A stretch of 64,000 nt of DNA. Source: Neorhizobium sp. NCHU2750 (GTDB lineage: Bacteria; Pseudomonadota; Alphaproteobacteria; Rhizobiales; Rhizobiaceae). The stretch lies in the NCBI RefSeq assembly GCF_003597675.1, contig NZ_CP030828.1, positions 1 through 64,000 on the forward strand. The letters run 5' to 3'. The notes beneath the pieces were generated by a model. The model made no database searches and was not told the DNA's origin. It was given only the letters and a program-made list of their open reading frames with translations. The first letter of the stretch is position 1; the number at the start of each line of letters is the position of its first letter. Position numbers and translations under genes: made by a program. This document shows, one piece after another, positions 1 to 8,479 of the stretch.

Positions 1-1266
1 ATGGCCGCATCGGCTAAAAAATCGAATTCGCCCAAGGGTGAAGGTCTGACCGAGGAAAGGCTGCTCGCCGACGAGGCGATCGCGCGCGATGCGCGGGCCC
101 TGTCCGAGCAGCTCAAGGCGATGCGGGAGAGGCTTTTCCCGCCGCTTTCGAGCAAGACACTGCGCAGCTTTTCGTCCGGCGAGGCCGCCAAGCTGATTGG
201 CGTGTCCGATGGCTATTTGCGTCAGTTGTCACTGGCCGGTGAAGGGCCGCAACCCGAGACCGGTGCCGGCGGCCGCCGCTTCTATTCGCTTGCCGACATC
301 AATGCCTTGCGCTCGCATCTTGCCGAGCAGGCGGTGGCCAAGGGCAATATCGCCAAGGCCCAATCCTATCTGCCCAAGCGCGATGCTGCGCGAAACGAGC
401 ATCTGCAGGTGATCTCGGTCACCAATTTCAAGGGCGGATCGGGCAAGACGACGTCGGCCGCTCATCTGGCACAATATCTGGCGCTGACCGGCCATCGGGT
501 CCTTGCGATCGATCTCGACCCGCAGGCGTCTCTGTCTGCGCTTTTTGGATATCAGCCGGAATTGGATCTCACCGGCAACGACACGCTTTATGGTGCGATC
601 CGCTATGATGACGAGCAGCGTGCGCTTTCCGATATTATTCGGGGCACCTATTTCCCCGGCCTCGATCTGGTGCCCGGCAATATCGAATTGCAGGAATTCG
701 AGCATGTGACGCCGCAGGCGCTCGCCAACCGGCAAAGCGGCAAGGACAGCGGGCCACTATTCTTCGCCCGTATCCAGGCGGTTCTGGCGACCGTCGAGCA
801 GGATTACGATGTTGTGGTCATCGACTGCCCGCCACAGCTCGGTTACCTGACATTGTCGGCGCTTTGCGCATCTACGTCGGTCATCGTCACGGTGCATCCG
901 CAGATGCTCGACGTTGCCTCGATGAACCAGTTCCTGTTCATGACGTCCGATCTGCTGTCGGTCGTGCGCGAGGCAGGCGGCACGCTGAATTTCGATTTCC
1001 TTCGCTATCTGGTGACACGGTTCGAGCCGAATGACGGCCCGCAGGCACAGATCGTCGGCTTCATGCGTTCGCTCTTCGGCGATCGGGTGCTGACAGCCCC
1101 GATGCTGAAGTCGACGGCCGTCTCCGATGCGGGACTGACGAAGCAGACGCTTTACGAGGTTGGCCGCGAGAATTTTACCCGTTCGACTTACGACCGCGCG
1201 CTCGAGGCGATGAACGCGGTCAATAGCGAGATCGAAACTCTGATCCACTCGGCCTGGGGCCGATAG
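1..1266 (+). CDS. repA: RepA, ParA-type partition ATPase of a repABC replicon
   Basis: ATPase that segregates the replicon together with RepB and, in this family, represses the repABC operon. The 421-residue protein has an N-terminal region with a MerR-like helix-turn-helix (about residues 58-105, SGEAAKLIGVSDGYLRQL). A ParA domain follows with a deviant Walker A, KGGSGKTT, at 144-151, then LDPQASLS near 172 and the VVIDCPPQLG Walker B near 273. Length fits the family. It is followed 35 bp later by repB. The window begins exactly at the ATG, so the promoter, upstream operators and any upstream parS lie outside it. The sequence was probably linearised here. Confidence 0.96.
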   Translation: MAASAKKSNSPKGEGLTEERLLADEAIARDARALSEQLKAMRERLFPPLSSKTLRSFSSGEAAKLIGVSDGYLRQLSLAGEGPQPETGAGGRRFYSLADINALRSHLAEQAVAKGNIAKAQSYLPKRDAARNEHLQVISVTNFKGGSGKTTSAAHLAQYLALTGHRVLAIDLDPQASLSALFGYQPELDLTGNDTLYGAIRYDDEQRALSDIIRGTYFPGLDLVPGNIELQEFEHVTPQALANRQSGKDSGPLFFARIQAVLATVEQDYDVVVIDCPPQLGYLTLSALCASTSVIVTVHPQMLDVASMNQFLFMTSDLLSVVREAGGTLNFDFLRYLVTRFEPNDGPQAQIVGFMRSLFGDRVLTAPMLKSTAVSDAGLTKQTLYEVGRENFTRSTYDRALEAMNAVNSEIETLIHSAWGR

Positions 1267-1301
1267 GCCAGGCGAGCGAGAGGGAAGGAAGGTTTCAAAA
1301 T

Positions 1302-2366
1302 ATGGCAGGCAGCCGCAAAAACGAGTTGAGGGCACTTTTTGGAGGCGGGCTCGCGCCCGGAGCCGAACCCGCGCCTGAAACGAAGTCGGTGCCGGTCGAT
1401 GAGGCTCGGGCTCCTTCAATCATGCCCAATGCCGTGGGACGCAGTTCGTCCGGCGCAGTCAAGGCGATGGGCCTGTCGCTCAATGCCATGAGCCGCGAAG
1501 TCGAAGAGGCACGGATCCTTCGCCAGGCGCTGAGCGAGGGTGAGCGGATCGTCACCATTCATCCCGACAAGATCGATTCATCCTTTGTCGAGGATCGCCT
1601 GCGGCTGGATGACGAAGACGATGAAGATCTCGCAACGCTGGTGGATAGCATCCGCGAAAGCGGTCAGCAGGTCCCGGTTCTGTTGCGCCACCATCCCGAC
1701 AAGCCGGGGCACTATCAGACGGCCTATGGTCATCGACGCATTCGCGCAGCTTCGCGACTGGGTATCGAGGTCAAGGCGATCGTCAGGACGCTGTCCAATG
1801 ACGAACTGGTTCTGGCGCAAGGCAAGGAAAATGCCGAGCGCCGTAACCTGTCCTTCATCGAACGCGCGGTTTTTGCGAAGAACCTGCTGGCTTACGGTTT
1901 TGATCGCAAGGTCATCGGCGATGCTTTGTCGGTACAGAAGAGCGAACTATCGCGGCTTTTGCAGGTTGTCGATGCCGTTCCAGACGCTGTTATTCGGGCG
2001 ATTGGTGCTGCGCCGAAGGCCGGACGCGAACGCTGGATGAAGCTCGGAGAGTTGCTTGGTTCCGAGGCCGGGCAGTCTTCGGCAGGCGAGGAGACGCAGA
2101 GCGACGCCTTTCGCATGTCGGGCAGCGACGAGCGTTTTCAGCGCCTGTTCGACCGCTTGTCCAAACCGCAGAAAAAGGCGCCTGTCGAGCCGGTGCCCCT
2201 GACCGATCGCAATGGCAAGGTGTTCGCACATTTGCGTATGGAAGGAAAAACAAGGCGGATCGAATTCGCGACCGTGGTCGATGCCAGTTTCGTCGACGAT
2301 GCAGCGAAGGCGCTCGTCCAGCAGTATAACGCATTTCTCGCCAAGCCAGCCCGCAGGAAGGGCTGA
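1302..2366 (+). CDS. repB: RepB, ParB-type centromere-binding protein
   Basis: Partner of RepA; binds the parS centromere of repABC replicons. The 354-residue protein opens with the usual RepB start MAGSRKNELRALF. It contains a ParB/Srx-like domain (VDSIRESGQQVPVLLRHHP, then AYGHRRIRAASRLG, about residues 110-155) and the KENAERRNLSFIERAVFAKNL segment. A helix-turn-helix follows (VIGDALSVQKSELSRLLQV). A purine-rich ribosome site (AAGGAAGG) precedes the ATG. It sits 35 bp after repA and shares its transcript by position. The 227 bp separating it from repC hold the antisense RNA. Confidence 0.95.
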   Translation: MAGSRKNELRALFGGGLAPGAEPAPETKSVPVDEARAPSIMPNAVGRSSSGAVKAMGLSLNAMSREVEEARILRQALSEGERIVTIHPDKIDSSFVEDRLRLDDEDDEDLATLVDSIRESGQQVPVLLRHHPDKPGHYQTAYGHRRIRAASRLGIEVKAIVRTLSNDELVLAQGKENAERRNLSFIERAVFAKNLLAYGFDRKVIGDALSVQKSELSRLLQVVDAVPDAVIRAIGAAPKAGRERWMKLGELLGSEAGQSSAGEETQSDAFRMSGSDERFQRLFDRLSKPQKKAPVEPVPLTDRNGKVFAHLRMEGKTRRIEFATVVDASFVDDAAKALVQQYNAFLAKPARRKG

Positions 2367-2418
2367 TAGTCGAGGAAACACGGAAAATGTCAGGCAAGAA
2401 AGGAACCTGAGAGAGCAA

Positions 2419-2470
2419 GAAAAAAGGCCCCCAAAACGTCACCGTCCTGGAAGCCCTCTTCAATCTAAGC
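2419..2470 (-). ncRNA. repABC antisense counter-transcribed RNA (incompatibility RNA)
   Basis: The repB-repC interval of repABC plasmids encodes a small antisense RNA that limits RepC synthesis. On the minus strand there is a -35 TTGACT (2500-2505), a 17 bp spacer and a weak -10 TTCTCT (2477-2482). Downstream is a 13-pair stem including GU pairs (top-strand arms 2426-2438 and 2443-2455, loop 2439-2442) ending in a run of six Ts at 2420-2425. This is a textbook intrinsic terminator in the minus direction. The 5' end is estimated from the -10 position. The block around 2426-2455 resembles the conserved antisense region of other repABC replicons. Confidence 0.8.
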
Positions 2471-2476
2471 AGTTCA

Positions 2477-2505
2477 AGAGAATCACTTCCGATGCCCAAA
2501 GTCAA
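2477..2505 (-). promoter_or_regulatory. Promoter of the repABC antisense RNA
   Basis: Minus-strand -35 TTGACT at 2500-2505 and -10 TTCTCT at 2477-2482, 17 bp apart. Only the -35 is close to consensus; the placement fits a start just upstream of the antisense terminator stem. Confidence 0.55.
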
Positions 2506-2593
2506 GAGTCGACGGCGATTAAGCCGCTTTCGGCGCGATGAACTGTGGGTAACTGTGCGTCCGACGGCCACTTGCCTCCGAACGGAGACGCAT

Positions 2594-3799
2594 ATGGTAG
2601 AACGAATGGCAACGACGCCTTTTGGCGGCGCGCGGTTTTCTGCGCGAAATTTTGCCCTGCAGACGGAAGTCGAACGCCGGCAGGAAAGCCTGCGCAACGG
2701 CGACGCCGGAAACTTGAAGGGCAAGTCCGAAAAGTGGCAACTGATCAGGGCACTCATTGAGGCCCGCGATGTCTATGGTCTGTCGGACCGCTCCATCATG
2801 GTGCTCGAGGCACTGACGACATTTCATCAGGACAGGGAACTGGACGGTAGCGCGCCGATCATCGTCTTCCCCTCCAATGTCGAACTGTCGATCCGCTCGC
2901 GGGGCATGTCTCCCGCGACATTGAGGCGGCATCTGGCAGCTCTCGTAGAGCAGGGCTTCATTTTCAGACGCGATAGCGCAAACGGCAAACGCTTCTGCCG
3001 GCGTGATGAAAATGGCCAGGTAGAGGATGCCTTCGGGTTCGACCTGGCGCCCTTCGCACTGCGTGCCGAGGAGATACTGGCATCGGCAGAAAAGGTCAGA
3101 GCTGAAAATAAACGGCTGGCGACGCTCAGGGCAGAAATGACGCTGCATCTGCGCGATGTTGCGAAGATCATAGAGGCCGCTCTTCATGAAGGCCGTAAAG
3201 GTGAGTGGCTTGATTTCCAGGAACGCTTGGCAGCACTCTTCGTTCGGCGGTTGCGGCAGATGGACGGAATGGATCTTGAACGGCGACTTGCAGATCTGGT
3301 CAGACTGAGGGCAGAGGTCGAAACACAGTATCTCGACGGTTTGTCTGAACAAGAAATGAGCGCCAATGACGCCCTTTTTGAGCGGCATATTCAGAATTCA
3401 AAAACAGACCCAAATATTGAATTAAGCGGCCAAGAACAAATAAAGCGGCAGGCGCCCTCTGCGGGAGCTAAACGCAAACCTCGCGAGGAGGCTATATCGC
3501 TAGACGAGTTTCTGCAGCGCTGCCCGCAGATGGGTGACTATGTGAAGGGTGGCATACACGACTGGCGCGATGTTCTTGCCGCAGCCGAGCTGGTTCGCTC
3601 TATGCTTGGCGTAAGTCCGAGCGCTTGGGTGGATGCACGTCAGGCGATGGGAGATCGCACGGCAGCAATTGTCATCGCGGCCATGTTGGAGAAGGCGGAA
3701 ACTATTCGTTCCGCCGGTGGCTATTTGCGAGAGTTGAGCCGAAAGGCGCAAGCCGGGCGGTTCTCGGTAAGGCCGATGTTGAATGCTCTCAGAGTTTAA
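2594..3799 (+). CDS. repC: RepC, replication initiator of the repABC replicon
   Basis: Initiator that is limiting for replication of repABC plasmids; in the family the origin lies inside repC itself. I chose the ATG at 2594 (401 residues): GGAGA lies 5 bases upstream, and the protein then begins MVERMATTPFGG, matching the TTPFG start of RepC proteins. The open frame extends upstream to 2492 but across the antisense RNA promoter. A winged-helix region is visible (SPATLRRHLAALVEQGFIFRRDSANGKRF split over about residues 95-125). The C-terminal part is more divergent, as is usual. Confidence 0.94.
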   Translation: MVERMATTPFGGARFSARNFALQTEVERRQESLRNGDAGNLKGKSEKWQLIRALIEARDVYGLSDRSIMVLEALTTFHQDRELDGSAPIIVFPSNVELSIRSRGMSPATLRRHLAALVEQGFIFRRDSANGKRFCRRDENGQVEDAFGFDLAPFALRAEEILASAEKVRAENKRLATLRAEMTLHLRDVAKIIEAALHEGRKGEWLDFQERLAALFVRRLRQMDGMDLERRLADLVRLRAEVETQYLDGLSEQEMSANDALFERHIQNSKTDPNIELSGQEQIKRQAPSAGAKRKPREEAISLDEFLQRCPQMGDYVKGGIHDWRDVLAAAELVRSMLGVSPSAWVDARQAMGDRTAAIVIAAMLEKAETIRSAGGYLRELSRKAQAGRFSVRPMLNALRV

Positions 3800-3845
3800 G
3801 TCGTGACGCCGGCGCTTCCCGTTGCGCGATTGGAGGCTAACTTTA

Positions 3846-3938
3846 GACAGCGGCGGCTGTCCGCGGCAAAGTTGCTGACAGCCGACCAGTTACGAGGGAA
3901 TTGCACCGGATACCGAGCTGCGCTTTTGCAGCCTCGGT
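3846..3938. repeat. Cluster of inverted repeats downstream of repC
   Basis: GACAGC (3846-3851) and GCTGTC (3856-3861) form a stem with a 4-base loop, and a further GACAGC lies at about 3877-3882. The three copies could form alternative hairpins. A second imperfect stem pairs ACCGAG (3912-3917) with CTCGGT (3933-3938), with inner CTGC/GCAG. There is no T-run, so a classical terminator is unlikely. In some repABC plasmids the centromere lies downstream of repC, but I see no GTT-N4-GC-N4-AAC parS consensus here. Confidence 0.35.
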
Positions 3939-3980
3939 GTGTTAGCAGGGACAAATAGCATTACAGGGAAATGGCAAACG

Positions 3981-5048
3981 ATGACGACCCTTATCATAGG
4001 TAGCTACACACATTCTCTTCCGCATGTAGTGGCGAAAGGAAGCGGTGTTTCCTTGCTCAGGCTGGATGGCGAGACGGCGCGGATTGAGCCTGTCGACGTG
4101 ATCGGTGCTATCCGTAATCCCACCTACCTTGCTCTCTCCCCGGATGAACAAACGCTCTATTGCGTTGAAGAGCTTGACCAGAAGGATGGTGCCGCAGTGG
4201 CGATCCTGAAGCTGGACGTTGATCAGGACCGCTGGTCGGTATCTGATCGGTTCCCTGTCCCTGGCGATGCGCCTTGCCATGTCTCGGTTGATGAGAGCAG
4301 CAAGTGGCTGTTCATATCCAATTACGGGTCCGGAAATTTCATCGCCTACCCTCTCGGAGCGGACGGTCTGCGAAACCGCGAGGGGATTGATATCAGGCGC
4401 GCCGGGCGGGGCGCCAATCCCGACCGCCAGGAGGGACCGCATGTTCACCAGGTCACGGTGTCGCCGGACAATCGATATGTCCTGATCTGTGATGCAGGGA
4501 CGGACGAGATCGCCAGATATCCCCTGTCGGAAGAGGGGCCGGAAAGCCAGCCCGATCTGGCGATCAAGGCGAAGCCAGGCAGTTTACCTCGCCACCTCAC
4601 CTTTTCCAGAGATGGCAAATATGTTTTTGCCCTGCAGGAACTCGGCTGCACGATCACGCGCTACGCTTATGCGGATGAAGGGTTGCAGTTGCTGGGTGAG
4701 ATTTCCACCTTACCGGCCGGCTATGTGGGCATGTCGGCCGGGGCTGCGATCCATCTTCACCCAAATGGTCGCTTCCTTTATGCGTCCAACCGCGGAGACG
4801 ACAGCATTGCGGCCTTCGAAGTCGGAGAGGAGCGAGGCGAGCTTGTTTCAATCGGGTGGTTTTCGACCGGCGGACGAACGCCGCGGGATTTTGCCATCGA
4901 TCCTTCCGGCCGTTTCCTTGTCGCCGCGAATCAGGACAGTGATACGCTCGTGGTCTTTTCGATTGACCCGGCGAGCGGAGCACTTTCGTCTGTTGGCGAT
5001 CCCTATTCGATCGGGACGCCGGTCTGCGTCCTCTTTGCCGGAAATTGA
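3981..5048 (+). CDS. pgl: Lactonase of the 7-bladed beta-propeller family (6-phosphogluconolactonase-like)
   Basis: Probably hydrolyses a sugar lactone such as 6-phosphogluconolactone (YbhE/Pgl propeller family). The 355-residue protein begins MTTLIIGSYTHSLPH, and propeller-type repeats recur throughout: NPTYLALSPDEQTLYCVEE, GPHVHQVTVSPDNRYVLICD, LPRHLTFSRDGKYVFALQE, AAIHLHPNGRFLYASNRGDD and TPRDFAIDPSGRFLVAANQ. I start at ATG 3981 because the frame upstream (GTG 3939) runs through an inverted repeat and adds nothing family-like. It stands alone between repC and a convergent operon. The true substrate could be another lactone. Confidence 0.82.
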   Translation: MTTLIIGSYTHSLPHVVAKGSGVSLLRLDGETARIEPVDVIGAIRNPTYLALSPDEQTLYCVEELDQKDGAAVAILKLDVDQDRWSVSDRFPVPGDAPCHVSVDESSKWLFISNYGSGNFIAYPLGADGLRNREGIDIRRAGRGANPDRQEGPHVHQVTVSPDNRYVLICDAGTDEIARYPLSEEGPESQPDLAIKAKPGSLPRHLTFSRDGKYVFALQELGCTITRYAYADEGLQLLGEISTLPAGYVGMSAGAAIHLHPNGRFLYASNRGDDSIAAFEVGEERGELVSIGWFSTGGRTPRDFAIDPSGRFLVAANQDSDTLVVFSIDPASGALSSVGDPYSIGTPVCVLFAGN

Positions 5049-5053
5049 ACATT

Positions 5054-5079
5054 GGGCCGCGCTTCTTAAGGCGCGGCCC
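5054..5079. terminator. Hairpin between convergent lactonase and cupin genes
   Basis: GGGCCGCGC (5054-5062) pairs perfectly with GCGCGGCCC (5071-5079) across an 8-base loop, six bases after the lactonase stop. There is no clear T-run on either side, so it is a probable shared bidirectional terminator of modest strength. Confidence 0.55.
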
Positions 5080-5094
5080 TAGTCCGGAAAAGGG

Positions 5095-5448
5095 TCAGGC
5101 CGCAACCACGAAGATCTTGCGAACAGTCTCAATGGTTTTCCAGGTGCCGACGAAACCAGGTTTCATGACGAAGCTGTCGCCTGCGGAATAACGAACCGGC
5201 GTGCCGCCTTCTTCCGTAAGTTCCACCAGGCCGGACAGGATGTAGCAGAATTCGAAGCTTTCCCCCTTGATCGACATGTTCTCGCCCGGCGTCGATTCCC
5301 ACACACCAGTGCGGATCTTTCCGTCCCGGGCGGTGTCCTGCAGCCAGGTGCTATAGATTGGATCACCCGCGATCAGTCTGTCGGGAGCGGCCTTGCTGGT
5401 CTGGGGCGTGAATTGCGGATCTTTGTCGAGAGTTACGAGAAGCGACAT
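5095..5448 (-). CDS. Small cupin protein (DUF861/EutQ-like), copy 1
   Basis: Single-domain cupin of 117 residues of unknown reaction. GESFEFCYILSGLVELTEE and AGDSFVMKPGFVGTWKTIE are the two cupin motifs, with a C-terminal beta strand KIFVV. The start MSLLVTLDKDP at 5448 follows GAAAGGAAAAAC and aligns with the paralogue at 16810-17166; the frame extends nine codons further without support. It is the last gene of the minus-strand cluster with the oxidase and ABC transporter, separated from the oxidase by a strong hairpin. Proteins of this type commonly sit beside amine-catabolism genes, and a role in binding or isomerising a pathway intermediate is inference. Confidence 0.8.
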   Translation of the reverse strand: MSLLVTLDKDPQFTPQTSKAAPDRLIAGDPIYSTWLQDTARDGKIRTGVWESTPGENMSIKGESFEFCYILSGLVELTEEGGTPVRYSAGDSFVMKPGFVGTWKTIETVRKIFVVAA

Positions 5449-5483
5449 GTTTTTCCTTTCAGTCAGAGTATGCAAAAGGTCAT

Positions 5484-5511
5484 CTGCCTGCTCTGTGGGC
5501 AGAGCAGGCAG
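5484..5511 (-). terminator. Intercistronic hairpin between oxidase and cupin
   Basis: CTGCCTGCTCTG (5484-5495) and CAGAGCAGGCAG (5500-5511) form a perfect 12 bp stem with a 4-base loop. On the minus strand it lies between the oxidase stop and the cupin start. Only a short TTTT follows, 6 bases on, so attenuation or mRNA protection is as likely as full termination. Confidence 0.55.
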
Positions 5512-5541
5512 AAAGCGGAAAGCAGCGGATTGTTCGGAAGA

Positions 5542-6837
5542 TCAGAGCAGGCCAGCGTCGCGCATCCGATACCAGGTGACTGCTGCGGCGAGATAAAGTT
5601 GCTGCAGTCCATGGAACGGTATCGGTGAGAGCTTCGTCAGCGGGAAGGGCAGAACGCGGGGGTCGCGTGTGATCTGATAGCGGGCAAGTGCAGCTCCCAT
5701 CGAGGTTTCCAAGGCGACGCCTCGGCCTTGGCAGCCGATATTGATGAGCAGGCCGGGTTCCGGTTCATGCACATGCGGAAGGAAATCACGCGTGACCGCG
5801 ACGTGCCCACACCAGTGATGGTCGAAGGATATGCCCTCAAGCTGGGGAAACATTCGAGGCACGATGCGTTCGAGATGAGCCCAATCGCTTTTGGACGTCG
5901 GTTGGCGGAAGGGACCGCGCCCACCCATGATAAGGCGGCCCGTATGATCGCGGCGAAAGTAGAGGAGCAGATTGCGCGTATCGGAGGAGACCTGCCCACC
6001 CGGCATGACGCTATCAGATTGTGCCCAGGTCAGGGGAACGGTTGCGACCTGATAGGTGTTTGGCGTAATCACGGTGCTGGCAAGTTGCTGCGAGAGTTCG
6101 CGCGTATAGGCATTGGTGCAAACGATCACGGTTTTCGCGGTGACCGCGGGCCCCTTCGCTGTCGCGACTTTCCATGATGCACCCTGGTGTTGCCAGCCGG
6201 TCACGACCGTCTGGCCGAAGATCTTTGCACCGGCCGCAAGTGCGATGCGGGCCAGTTCGCGGGCGTAGCTCTGCGGCTGCAGACCGCCACCGCGGGGATC
6301 GAGCCAGCCGCCCTTGTAAGCCTGTGTCCCCAAAAGCTCGGCCACTCCGGACTTGTCGAGAAGTCTCGCGCCTTCGACGCCGCGGCGCTGCCATTGCCGA
6401 ACGCGCGCTTCGACCGTCTTCATAACCTCGTCATTATGAGCACCCTGAACCCAACCCTTGCGGACATGCGGAACGGAGAGATTTTCCGAGGCGATGAGAT
6501 TGAAGACCTGATCGGTTGTCGATCCGGCAAAGGTCGCGACGGCCCGGCCGGCATCTCCACCGAACTTTGCTTCGAGCTCATCGGGATCGTATTTCAGCCC
6601 GGCGATAACCTGTCCGCCGTTGCGACCGGAGCCACCCCAGCCCGGTTCGCGTGCCTCAAGCACGACGACATTGACGCCGGCCTTGGCGAGGTGGAAGGCG
6701 GTCGAAAGGCCGGCATAACCTGCACCGATGATCGCGACATCGGCATTGCAGCTGCTATCTAGCGGAGGTGTCGCAACCGGCGGGACGGCCGTATCGGCCC
6801 AGAGTGACGGAGAGAGAGGGAAAAGTTCGCTGGACAT
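5542..6837 (-). CDS. FAD-dependent oxidoreductase, gamma-glutamylputrescine oxidase-like (DAO family), copy 1
   Basis: DAO-family flavoprotein that probably oxidises a primary or secondary amine to an aldehyde or ketone, as PuuB does with gamma-glutamylputrescine. The 431 residues include a Rossmann FAD motif IIGAGYAGLSTAFHLAKAG near 35-53, VVLEAREPGWGGSGRNGGQ near 58, and the C-terminal GQGRGVALETSMGAALARY segment expected of PuuB-like enzymes. It lies downstream of the amino-acid ABC genes and upstream of the cupin on the same strand. A related protein is encoded at 21303-22577. The substrate cannot be read from sequence. Confidence 0.82.
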   Translation of the reverse strand: MSSELFPLSPSLWADTAVPPVATPPLDSSCNADVAIIGAGYAGLSTAFHLAKAGVNVVVLEAREPGWGGSGRNGGQVIAGLKYDPDELEAKFGGDAGRAVATFAGSTTDQVFNLIASENLSVPHVRKGWVQGAHNDEVMKTVEARVRQWQRRGVEGARLLDKSGVAELLGTQAYKGGWLDPRGGGLQPQSYARELARIALAAGAKIFGQTVVTGWQHQGASWKVATAKGPAVTAKTVIVCTNAYTRELSQQLASTVITPNTYQVATVPLTWAQSDSVMPGGQVSSDTRNLLLYFRRDHTGRLIMGGRGPFRQPTSKSDWAHLERIVPRMFPQLEGISFDHHWCGHVAVTRDFLPHVHEPEPGLLINIGCQGRGVALETSMGAALARYQITRDPRVLPFPLTKLSPIPFHGLQQLYLAAAVTWYRMRDAGLL

Positions 6838-6867
6838 GGCTTCCTCAAGATCACGAGTGTCTGTGGA

Positions 6868-6891
6868 TAGGGCCGCCGGATGGCGGCCCTA
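6868..6891 (-). terminator. Intercistronic hairpin after the ABC ATPase gene
   Basis: TAGGGCCGCC (6868-6877) pairs perfectly with GGCGGCCCTA (6882-6891) around a GGAT loop. It lies just after the ATPase stop on the minus strand and lacks a T-run. It is probably an mRNA-stabilising or attenuating element between the transporter and oxidase genes. Confidence 0.5.
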
Positions 6892-6897
6892 CCTCTC

Positions 6898-7629
6898 TCA
6901 AACGTGTTCGATGACCCGCCGCAGGAAATCCTGCGTGCGCGGGTGTTTGGGATTGCCAAGCACGTCCTTGGCCGGGCCCTGTTCGACGATGACGCCACCG
7001 TCGAGAAACAGCACGCGGTCCGCGACGTCACGGGCAAAACCCATTTCATGGGTCACCACGACCATCGTCATGGCCTCGTCGGCAAGGCTTCGCATGACGG
7101 CGAGAACCTCTCCCACCAGCTCCGGATCGAGCGCCGATGTCGGTTCGTCGAACAGGATCGCTTTCGGCTGCATGGCAAGTGCGCGCGCAATGGCGACGCG
7201 CTGCTGCTGGCCGCCGGAAAGCTGGCCGGGATAGGAGTTTTCCTTGGTCGAAAGGCCGACGCGATTGAGAAGGTGGCGGCCGCGTTCGACTGCCTCGGAG
7301 CGCCGCTCGCCCTTCACGAAGATTGGTCCCTCAATGACATTTTCCAGCGCCGTGCGATGGGGGAAAAGGTTGAAGCGCTGGAACACCATCGATACATGGG
7401 TGCGGATGTAATTGATCGATTTCTGGCGGGGATCGACGGTTCGGCCTTCGAAGGTGATGGAGCCCTTCTGATAGGTTTCCAGCCCGTTGATGCAGCGCAG
7501 GATCGTCGACTTCCCTGAACCCGATGGACCGATCAGGCAGACCACTTCACCCTTGTTGACGGATGCTGATATGCCCTTGATGACCTCCAGCGTGCCATAG
7601 CTTTTGTGTACGTCGTTGAGTTCGATCAT
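6898..7629 (-). CDS. Polar amino-acid ABC transporter ATP-binding protein
   Basis: Cytoplasmic ATPase of a GlnQ/HisP-type importer, 243 residues. Walker [10 protein letters not shown] is at 34-42, the Q-loop lies in [10 protein letters not shown], the signature is [15 protein letters not shown] near 139, Walker B is [11 protein letters not shown] near 162, and the switch histidine lies in VVTHEMGFA. The start MIELNDV at 7629 overlaps the permease stop by 4 bp (ATGA), implying coupled translation; the frame upstream is not conserved-looking. The operon order is substrate-binding protein, permease, ATPase, then oxidase and cupin. The imported solute is probably the oxidase substrate, which is inference from context. 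Confidence 0.93.
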   Translation of the reverse strand: MIELNDVHKSYGTLEVIKGISASVNKGEVVCLIGPSGSGKSTILRCINGLETYQKGSITFEGRTVDPRQKSINYIRTHVSMVFQRFNLFPHRTALENVIEGPIFVKGERRSEAVERGRHLLNRVGLSTKENSYPGQLSGGQQQRVAIARALAMQPKAILFDEPTSALDPELVGEVLAVMRSLADEAMTMVVVTHEMGFARDVADRVLFLDGGVIVEQGPAKDVLGNPKHPRTQDFLRRVIEHV

Positions 7630-8285
7630 CGGCTTTTGCCTCCGAATTTCTTTTCCAGACGGCTGACCACGAGAAACAGCGGAACGCACATCACCAGATA
7701 GAGAATGGCAACCAGTGTGAAGACTGTGGCATTCTGGAAGGTCGAGGCGGCAATCAGCTTGCCCTGCATGGCCAGTTCGGCAACGGTGATGGTCGATGCC
7801 TGGGAACTATCCTTCAGCATCATGATCATCGTGTTGCCGTAAGGGGGCAGCGCGATGCGGAAGGCTTGCGGCAGGACCACCCGGCGCATCGTCATTGCCC
7901 AGCCCATGCCGATCGACTGCGCAGCTTCAAGCTGGCCTTTGTCGATCGCCTCGATCCCGGCGCGAAAATTCTCGGCCTGGTAGGCGGAATAGGCTATCCC
8001 GAGGCCGATGATCGCAGCGCTGAGCGCCGAAAGCGCGATCCCCATGTCGGGAAGCACGAAGTAGATATAGAAGAGTTGGACGATAATCGGCACGCCGCGA
8101 ATGAAGTTGATGAAGACGCGGGCGATGAGATCGAGCACGGCGATGCCCGAGACGCGCATCAGCGCCCATATCATACCGAGCAGCGTCGACAGGACCAGGG
8201 AGCCGAGGGTCACGAGGATCGTCAGCTTCACGCCCTGAAGGAGGATCGGAAGATATTCGGTCGAATCCCGAAGAAAATTCTGCAT
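7626..8285 (-). CDS. Polar amino-acid ABC transporter permease
   Basis: Inner-membrane subunit of a His/Glu/Gln/Arg/opine-type importer, 219 residues. Hydrophobic segments are visible at about residues 15-40 ([19 protein letters not shown]), 50-70, 80-100 and near the C-terminus. The family EAA loop, [20 protein letters not shown], is present. It has a 4 bp translational overlap with the ATPase downstream. Only one permease gene is present, so the channel is probably a homodimer, unlike HisQ/HisM systems. Confidence 0.92.
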   Translation of the reverse strand: MQNFLRDSTEYLPILLQGVKLTILVTLGSLVLSTLLGMIWALMRVSGIAVLDLIARVFINFIRGVPIIVQLFYIYFVLPDMGIALSALSAAIIGLGIAYSAYQAENFRAGIEAIDKGQLEAAQSIGMGWAMTMRRVVLPQAFRIALPPYGNTMIMMLKDSSQASTITVAELAMQGKLIAASTFQNATVFTLVAILYLVMCVPLFLVVSRLEKKFGGKSR

Positions 8286-8445
8286 GGGCCTTTTCTCCTT
8301 GCCTGGATGGCAAAGACAGAGTGTGGGAAAGAGGGCGCGCCGCTACGTCGCATGAATAGCGGGCAGCATGAGGCTTAGGCAGCGCCACACGTGCGACATG
8401 GCGTGGGCGGCGCTGCGGTGTTCCGGCGTCTGCTTTAAGATAGGC

Positions 8446-8471
8446 TTCGAAGATCGTTGGTGATCTTCGAA
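8446..8471 (-). terminator. Hairpin between substrate-binding protein and permease genes
   Basis: TTCGAAGATC (8446-8455) and GATCTTCGAA (8462-8471) form a perfect 10 bp stem. On the minus strand it starts about 9 bases after the stop of the binding-protein gene. Such hairpins often keep binding-protein mRNA more abundant than the membrane genes. Confidence 0.55.
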
Positions 8472-8479
8472 AAGATCTG

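Noticed and set aside
1267..3980. parS centromere (GTT-N4-GC-N4-AAC)
   Set aside because: I looked in the repA-repB gap and after repC and found no match; the repA upstream region is outside the window.
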